Origin: Azolla caroliniana
Lineage: Eukaryota > Polypodiophyta
NCBI GenBank assembly: GCA_043228905.1
Contig: JBHGNT010000005.1
Span: 7,626,001-7,690,000 of the forward strand
Length of the DNA: 64,000 bases
Reading direction: 5' to 3'
The notes beneath the pieces were generated by a model. The model did not search any database. It was not told the DNA's origin and saw nothing but the letters and a program-made list of their open reading frames with translations. This document shows, in pieces, positions 58,387-64,000 of this stretch. Every line of letters starts with the position of its first letter. Position 1 is the stretch's first letter. Position numbers and translations under genes: made by a program.

Positions 58387-59290
58387 ATGGAACAAGCTCG
58401 AATGCCACACCAACCCATTCTTCCATTGGAACCATTTCAAAAATGGGGGTTAGATTTTGTGGGACCCTTCAAACCAGTCGCGGCCCGAACTGGTAATAAG
58501 TATATCATCATGGCCACGGACTACTGCATAAAATGGGTCGAGGCAAAGGCTTTACGAGACAACACGGCAGGATCCACGGCCAAATTCGTGTACGAACATC
58601 TCTGGTGCCATTATGGATGCCCAATTGAGCTCGTTAGTGACCAAGGTGGGCACTTTATAAACCATATAATACGCGAGCTTACGAGACACTACACGGTGGT
58701 ACATAAGAAAAGTACACCATACTACCCGCAGGCAAACGGATTGGCAGAATCGACTAACAAAATTCTCCAAACAATCCTGAAGAAGATCGTCAACGGGAAC
58801 CGCACCGATTGGGATGACAAGCTCTAGAGTGCATTATGGGCTTATTGCACTACATTCAAAACAAGCATTCAATCCACCCCCTTTCGGATGGCTTTTGGTC
58901 TCAAAGCCGTTATGCCCATTAAGTTCCAAGTTTCGAGTCTCCGAGTTCAAGTTAAAGCACGACTCCCCGAGGCCCAATCCGAACAATTGAGGTTGGAACA
59001 ACTCCTCGAACTTGGCGAGGACCGAGTAGCGAGCATAACCCAACTTGAACAGCGCCAACGACAACAGAAAGCCTTTGTGGACCGACATCGGAAAGGATTG
59101 GAACAAGAACTGACCATAGGCAAACTGGTCCTCGTTTTCCAGACGCGACTCAGTGCTATACAAGGAAAGTTACGATTTCGATGGACTGGCCCCTTCTAGA
59201 TTATTGACGAGTTTAATGGCACGTTCCAGCTCGGCACCCTCGCCAGGGAAATTGTCAAAAGCTGGGTGAATGGATTCCGACTGCGACCGT
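58387..59290 (+). pseudogene. Integrase of element E
   Basis: MEQARMPHQPILPLEPFQKW, then GLDFVGPF and LVSDQGGHFINHII with catalytic Asp residues and ANGLAESTNK with the Glu. TAG at 58825-58827 interrupts KL-SALWAY. The C-terminal part from 58888 reads GKLRFRWTGPF, then TAG at 59197-59199, then IIDEFNGTFQLGTLAREI and VNGFRL. The same TAG position is found in element A. All catalytic residues are present; only point stops break the frame. Confidence 0.87.
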
Positions 59291-59870
59291 ACTAGGGAAA
59301 TACCCTAGCCAACCCTTTCGCTGAGTCTCTCGGCACAGACAATGCCACGAAGGAGGCCACGCGTCCCCCTCGGTAAGAACCCACCAACATTCCAAAGTAG
59401 ACATTAGGTAGGATTAGGCATAGTTTTAGCAATTAGTTAGTTCCACCTACACCACCTACCACATCACCCAAATCATGTCATGTTTAGAGGCACACATTAG
59501 TCACTTTCACATTCACTTAAGTATTTAAAGGCACATGCACAACATCCAAGGAAAAGCACTAACTCCCTAGGACACATGGCCATAATATCCTATTATGGCA
59601 TCCACGCCCAAGAATCTCCAGGCTCCTCTTCATGCACAAAACCCTAGGCATTCATTAAAAAACAGTTACCCCAAGCCCACCCCACACACAAACGTTTTCT
59701 TGCACACCCAGCTTTCATCGCTCCCACGCTCTCAACGCCTTCACTCACAAGCCCTCTCTTGTCCTCGTAGCCCCTCTGCCGCACCACAACCATCTCCTTC
59801 CCTCACTCTGTCTCGGCCTTGTTGAATCCTCCTTCCCCAATCTTCCACACAGCAGAACCACGAGTCCATT
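59291..59870 (+). promoter_or_regulatory. Spacer and candidate internal promoter of element E
   Basis: About 580 bases without frame continuity. TATA-like GTATTTAAAGGC at 59521-59532 is followed by about 340 bases of C-rich leader with a telo-box-like AAAACCCTAGG (59638) up to the ATG at 59871. The equivalent spacer in element A has a TATA-like sequence about 275 bases before its ATG. Confidence 0.4.
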
Positions 59871-61082
59871 ATGCCTCTTGCAGCTTCACAGGAAACCCGC
59901 TCCTAGCTTCAGGAACGAGGATTGGGTGGTTATTTAAAGGTGATCGATGCCCCTGCACACCCTGATGCCCAAGCGGTCGCACGCCGAATCCACCCGGACA
60001 CAGTCACCAACAATATGATTTGTGCTACCTTGGACCTGAAGCGAGGAGGTGATCATGAGGTCGAGATTCCCCCTTCCATGACCCTGAAGGAATACTTTGC
60101 TGCGTATTCCATATCTGGTAAAGCCTACCGCACCTACGGTGGATCCAACAAGGCATTCGGAGAACTCGCTCGCAACCTGATGGAGTACACGTTCGTGCAT
60201 ACCAACCCTACAAGTATGCCACAGAGCAAAGCGGCGATCATTATTACTGCTTACGAGGGAAACAAAATCGACTGGGGAATTATCACAGGCGAAGGAATCC
60301 GTGCGGCGCTTGAATCCTTCCAAACCGGTAAGCGTTTGTTGCCTGTGATCAATCACTTCCATACAATCCCCTACCCACCTCCTTCGGCTTCCCCTCATTG
60401 TATCCTGACCTCTCCACCACCAAAAACACCGCTTCTCAATCTCCCTCAGGCGTTCGGAACCCCACTTCCACCTCGGCCCCACCCCCACCAAAAACACAAA
60501 GACAACGGGCGGTAACAGCAACCCGTGTCGAATGGGATGAGGCCAAGGAGGCCATCCCCGAGGATGTCACCATACGCCAGAGGCCACCAAGGACATCAAT
60601 GACCTCTCCACAACCGAGCCCATGGCCCACAAGCCAGCAGCCCTCGACCATCCGGCAACAAAAGAGGAAACAGGCCCCCGAGGAGCCAACACCACCGGCC
60701 CCAGACGCACAGGATCAGCCGCCAAAAAGACGCCGCATCATTCGAGAGGCAACCACAGAAACCGAAGGTGACCAACATCAGAAATCAAAAGAGGCCAGCC
60801 CCACCTCCACAGACATAGTACCAGCGGAGTCATGGCTCCAAGTCGGTACGATCGAGCATGGACAAACTACGCAGATATCAGAGGAGGAAGTCCTCGGTTA
60901 CAAAGATCTCCCCGCGGAGGCATACGAGTTCAGTGCACTACTTCGACTGGGCACAACTTACGAGTTAATGGATTTCCTCGCGCGCACCCAAGTAGTTGCT
61001 GCCGCTCGTATGGCCGAGGAGCACGCCGAAACAAAGATGATTCAACGCTATCGTGAAGAAAACCGTCCCCAGGCGCAAACCG
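59871..61082 (+). pseudogene. Extra ORF downstream of pol in element E
   Basis: ATG 59871 (MPLAASQETRS) is followed by TAG at 59904-59906, exactly where element A has Trp (KKWLQQHG). The frame then gives LQERGLGGYLKVIDAPAHPD, MTLKEYFAAYSISGKAYRTY, ARNLMEYTFVHTNPTSMPQS and DWGIITGEGIRAAL. A shift near 60350-60400 leads into the frame of a Pro-rich linker (TSAPPPPKTQRQRAV) with a basic patch (PPKRRRIIRE) and a helical end (AARMAEEHAETKMIQRYREE). The layout resembles the 'putative plant transposon protein' ORF of plant gypsy elements. The basic patch could be a nuclear signal. Element D seems to have inserted at its 3' end, so the terminus is uncertain. Confidence 0.55.
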
Positions 61083-61627
61083 TGTATAGTGTGTGTGAAC
61101 CGGCCCTTACACGTGGGCACGTCCCTTGTCGTATAGTAGATAGGTAGGCACAAAGGTTAAATCCTAGGTAGCAATATTCTATAAGGGAAATCGAGGAGTA
61201 TCGAACAGAGAATTAATGTGATATAAACGGGTGAAACGGCCTCCCTCCTTGAGCTATAAAAGAGAGGGAGACGGGGGAGAGAAGGGATTGCGCGCTAGAA
61301 GGAACGAAGTGCTGTTGGACTGGGACCGAGCTCTTCTTCTCTGTCGTTCTCCATAGCTTTCTTTTGCGCAGGTTCTCAGGAGGCTGATTCTGCTCTGTGG
61401 AACGCCCGTGTGCTTCCGGCAGAATCTCCATCTTGCTCTCCTGTGTGCGTGGGTGATCAGGCGTCGGCATCCACCTCGCCGACCTGGTCGGCTGTAATGG
61501 TTCGAGTCGTTTGCATACATACAAATACATGCCTATATTTACATACACAATCTAGTGTTCTCAACTCGCGTCTCCTGTGTTGTTGTGACGCGTCCCCGTG
61601 CGCTTCTTTGTCTGTACGTGAGTGAGC

Positions 61628-61690
<63 letters not shown>

Positions 61691-61763
61691 CCTCACCTAT
61701 TCCTCGGTCCAAGACCCCAGTGGTCCCGCCTTGTTCTCCACGCACGCGCGTAACAACGCGACA
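61083..61763 (+). mobile_element. 5' LTR of element D
   Basis: Ends CGCGACA at 61763, two bases before the primer site. Contains a TATA box (GCTATAAAAGAGAGGG, 61252) and an uninterrupted (CT)n of about 30 units at 61629-61687. The left border is uncertain: the first TG after the end of E-like sequence is at 61083, but no target duplication can be checked because the other end is outside the window. Confidence 0.6.
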
Positions 61764-61765
61764 TA

Positions 61766-61785
61766 TTTGGTGAACCCGACGTGAA
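61766..61785 (+). promoter_or_regulatory. Primer-binding site of element D
   Basis: TTTGGTGAACCCGACGTGAA, identical over 20 bases to the site of element C, 22 bases before the gag ATG. Confidence 0.75.
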
Positions 61786-61806
61786 TAGGCGCAAGAGGAG
61801 TAGAAG

Positions 61807-63999
61807 ATGAGGGGGTCGGACCTTGCAGAAGCCATGGCTTCGGCTGTAGACCGTATAGTGAGTGCGCGCGAAGGCACCGGCGCCCTTGATAGGGCTATCG
61901 AGGCGGTTGTCGGTACGATCAGCCGGTATAGTGGGAAGGATGCCACGAGCTACTTGGCGTCCTACCGGGCTGAGATGGTAATGAGGGACATTCCGGAAGA
62001 GAGGCGTCTAGCCGGATTCCCTCGAGTGGCGATGCCGGGTATCCATACGGAGGTGCTCGAGGTACGGGCCGAGAGCCGGACCTGGGAGGAGTTTGAAGGT
62101 CGGCTCCTCGAAAGATACAGGCTTGAAGATGTGCTTTGACTTTCGAAGCGAGACTTCATGGAGTGGGTGGAGACCCTCGACAAAGGAAGGGACGCGTTAG
62201 TGCTCCTTCGGGAGTTTGAGGAACGCTTTGCACGCCTCTCGGTGCTTGACCGGACCGTTCTGGACACAAGTCGTGTCCTATTGTTTGTTAAGTTGGTTGA
62301 CGAGCGGAATCGGGAGCAGGTAGGCCTCCTATTGGAGACTGATGACGGGCTGACGGCCGACTGGGCCGTGGTGAAAGGGGTCTGTGGCCGTTTCGACAAA
62401 CGGTGGGAATGGGTTGACAAAGGATCAACAGGGGCGGGCTCTATCTCAGCAAAGAAGCTCGAGCCAACACCACCAACGCGAAGGGAAGAGACCCGAGATT
62501 GGCTCGAGACTGGGTCGGCTTCAACCGGCATGGTCAAGGGCTTGTCCGGGGGAGCAGCTCTGGAGGAGCTGACGCGGATGGTAAGGGATCTCTAGATCGC
62601 CCAGGCACGGAGGGATGGTGGCGAACAGGCCCGTGACCGACGACCTCTGGCTGAAAACAGGTGCATGGGGTGTGACGCGGTTGGGCACATCCGGAAGGAC
62701 TGCGGGGACTTCGCCGAGGCGATGAGAAGCAACGTGTTGTACCTGTGGAACGGTCGGGTGCACGCCAGCGAGACCCGAAGGGCCTTGAACCTGAACGTCG
62801 GGTGAGGAGGTATGAAAAGGCTGATGGAGGAGGCGGCGGCTCGTCACGCGGAGACCGTCCACTACTCGGCGTCAGCTGGTATTTGGGTTGGAGGTGGCGA
62901 GGCCCCGAAGACGAACAAAGCCGGGTTCTGGCCGACGATGCTGGAAGGCCTTGCCGGTGCACGACTGAGGAAAGAAGAGGTGGACCGCGTGGAAAAACGG
63001 GTCCGGGAGGTAACCGGGTGGAGTGACCCGGTGGAAGAAAAGATGGGCTTCGTCGAAGCCGCTTGTCAAAACTACGAGGCTCTGGTGGAGGACAAGCGAG
63101 TAGGGAAAACCGGAGGGGCCGGGCCCTCGCAGCGATATGAAACTCGATTCGGGCAAAGACGGAATGAGGCCGTTGTAACCGGCGCCCATGATAATCCCAA
63201 GAAGGGCAGGTACTGGCTGGGCAGAGAAATCAAAAGATCCACGGACCTGCGAAAGGTCCTGGAAGAACGAATCCTTGACAGCAAGGTGGAGCTATCGCTG
63301 AGGGAAGTGCTCGAGATCGCCAAGAAGGATTTCCACGACACCATCGTAGACTTGGTGAAGAGGAAGAGGTTGTCGACAGAGATAGAACCGGAGAATCCGG
63401 TGGAGGTGCGAATGACGCACATAGAGGACATGGCGCTGGAAGACGAGTTGGCGGAGAGCCACTATTCAAGGCCGCACTGGGCCAGAGCGACCACGGAGAC
63501 CCCCGTGAAGATCGGAGATGTTCATGAACCGGTGGTGGCGTTGGTGGACCATGGTTCAGAAATCAATTTGATGTCCATGGACTTCTATAAGAAGGGAAAA
63601 TGGCTGATCAACACCAAGCACGGTTGGAAAATACGGGCGGCGACGCGTGCCACCGAAGAACTGCATGGAGCCTGCCTGAACGTACGAGTAAAGATTGACG
63701 ATGTTGAGATTGACCAACACTTCTTCGTGCAGGAGACGTCCTCACATCCGGTTATACTAGGAGAATCGTACATCACGGCAGCACGGATGGAGACCAAGGT
63801 GCTGGACAACGGCTCGGCCTATGCAAGGATCAAGAGCCAGGATGGACGTCACTCGGTCCAGTTCCTGACGGTGAGACCGAACCATGAGAGGAACCGCGAG
63901 ACCCTTGGGGCCGAAAGTCGGGAGGATTTTTCAAGAGGGCTATCAAGGCATGGGGCCGCGATAGTCCGGACACTCCGGGAAAACCCCACAAGTGTATGA
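61807..63999 (+). pseudogene. Gag and protease of element D (partial at the right edge)
   Basis: ATG 61807 starts a single frame that continues to the window edge with only three stops: TGA 62137-62139, TAG 62593-62595 and TGA 62803-62805, each explained by one C-to-T change in an Arg or Gln codon. Gag (VGTISRYSGKDATSYLASYR, LSKRDFMEWVETL, VLLFVKLVDERNREQVGLLL) is followed by the knuckle CMGCDAVGHIRKDC (62664-62705) and a protease-like domain with ALVDHGSEINLMS (Asp at 63547), where DHG replaces DTG/DSG, and HPVILGESYI. RT is expected beyond the window. The protein family is that of C, which lacks pol. Confidence 0.78.
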
Positions 64000-64000
64000 T

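Noticed and set aside
59934-60521. 195-codon minus-strand frame over the extra ORF of E
   Set aside because: The plus strand is the one that aligns with the extra ORF of A; the minus frame has no match.
59871-61082. Idea that the extra ORF is a capsid of a filamentous plant virus
   Set aside because: A loose similarity of helix-rich segments only; the shared position after pol in two gypsy copies and the resemblance to plant transposon ORFs fit better.

Overview
The window is nuclear DNA from a land plant: two intron-bearing genes of plant families (an LRR receptor kinase and a GTE bromodomain protein) sit in a landscape that is otherwise almost entirely retrotransposons. No flowering-plant signature is evident, and the gag type of the 55-64 kb elements could fit a fern or other non-flowering lineage, but I cannot name the species. 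Every identification below comes from motifs read in the translated sequence; no database was searched.

Layout. 1-7.4 kb: a decayed Ty3/gypsy element (A, minus strand) with gag, protease, RT, RNase H, integrase and an extra ORF downstream of pol. 7.4-10.9 kb: a broken chromovirus (B, minus) holding a solo LTR, with a tRNA-like SINE head at its edge. 11-15 kb: LINE debris and anonymous AT-rich DNA. 15.2-18.3 kb: the receptor kinase gene (minus, two exons) with a compound minisatellite upstream. 18.8-27 kb: microsatellites, a LINE 3' end with a 16-bp target-site duplication, a LINE fossil and a 1.08-kb tandem duplication. 27.1-28.9 kb: the GTE gene (minus, four coding exons). 31.7-48.8 kb: a three-level nest. 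A LINE (minus) is split by a Copia element (33236-45772, 306-bp LTRs, TSD AGTCT), which is itself split by a chromovirus (35484-42493, 465-bp LTRs, TSD CGTTA). Both LTR pairs read as identical, so both insertions look recent. 49-52.3 kb: SINE, LINE fossil and a truncated second Copia. 52.3-57.2 kb: a gag-only element (C, minus) with Arg/Gly-rich repeats and an unresolved LTR-like composite. 57.2-61.1 kb: a 5'-truncated relative of A on the plus strand (E), again with the extra 3' ORF. 61.1-64 kb: the start of another LTR element (D, plus) that shares its gag type and primer-binding site with C and leaves the window inside its protease/pol frame.

How it fits together. The only likely host proteins are the receptor kinase, probably a plasma-membrane pseudokinase, and the nuclear bromodomain protein. 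The rest records repeated insertion and decay. Many premature stops in the retroelements are explained by C-to-T changes (Arg CGA to TGA, Gln CAG to TAG, Trp TGG to TAG), as expected for methylated, silenced elements. The least ordinary items are the extra 3' ORF of A and E with its own spacer and TATA-like sequence, the TAG shared by A and E inside the integrase GPY/F module, and the gag-only element C paired with the more complete D.
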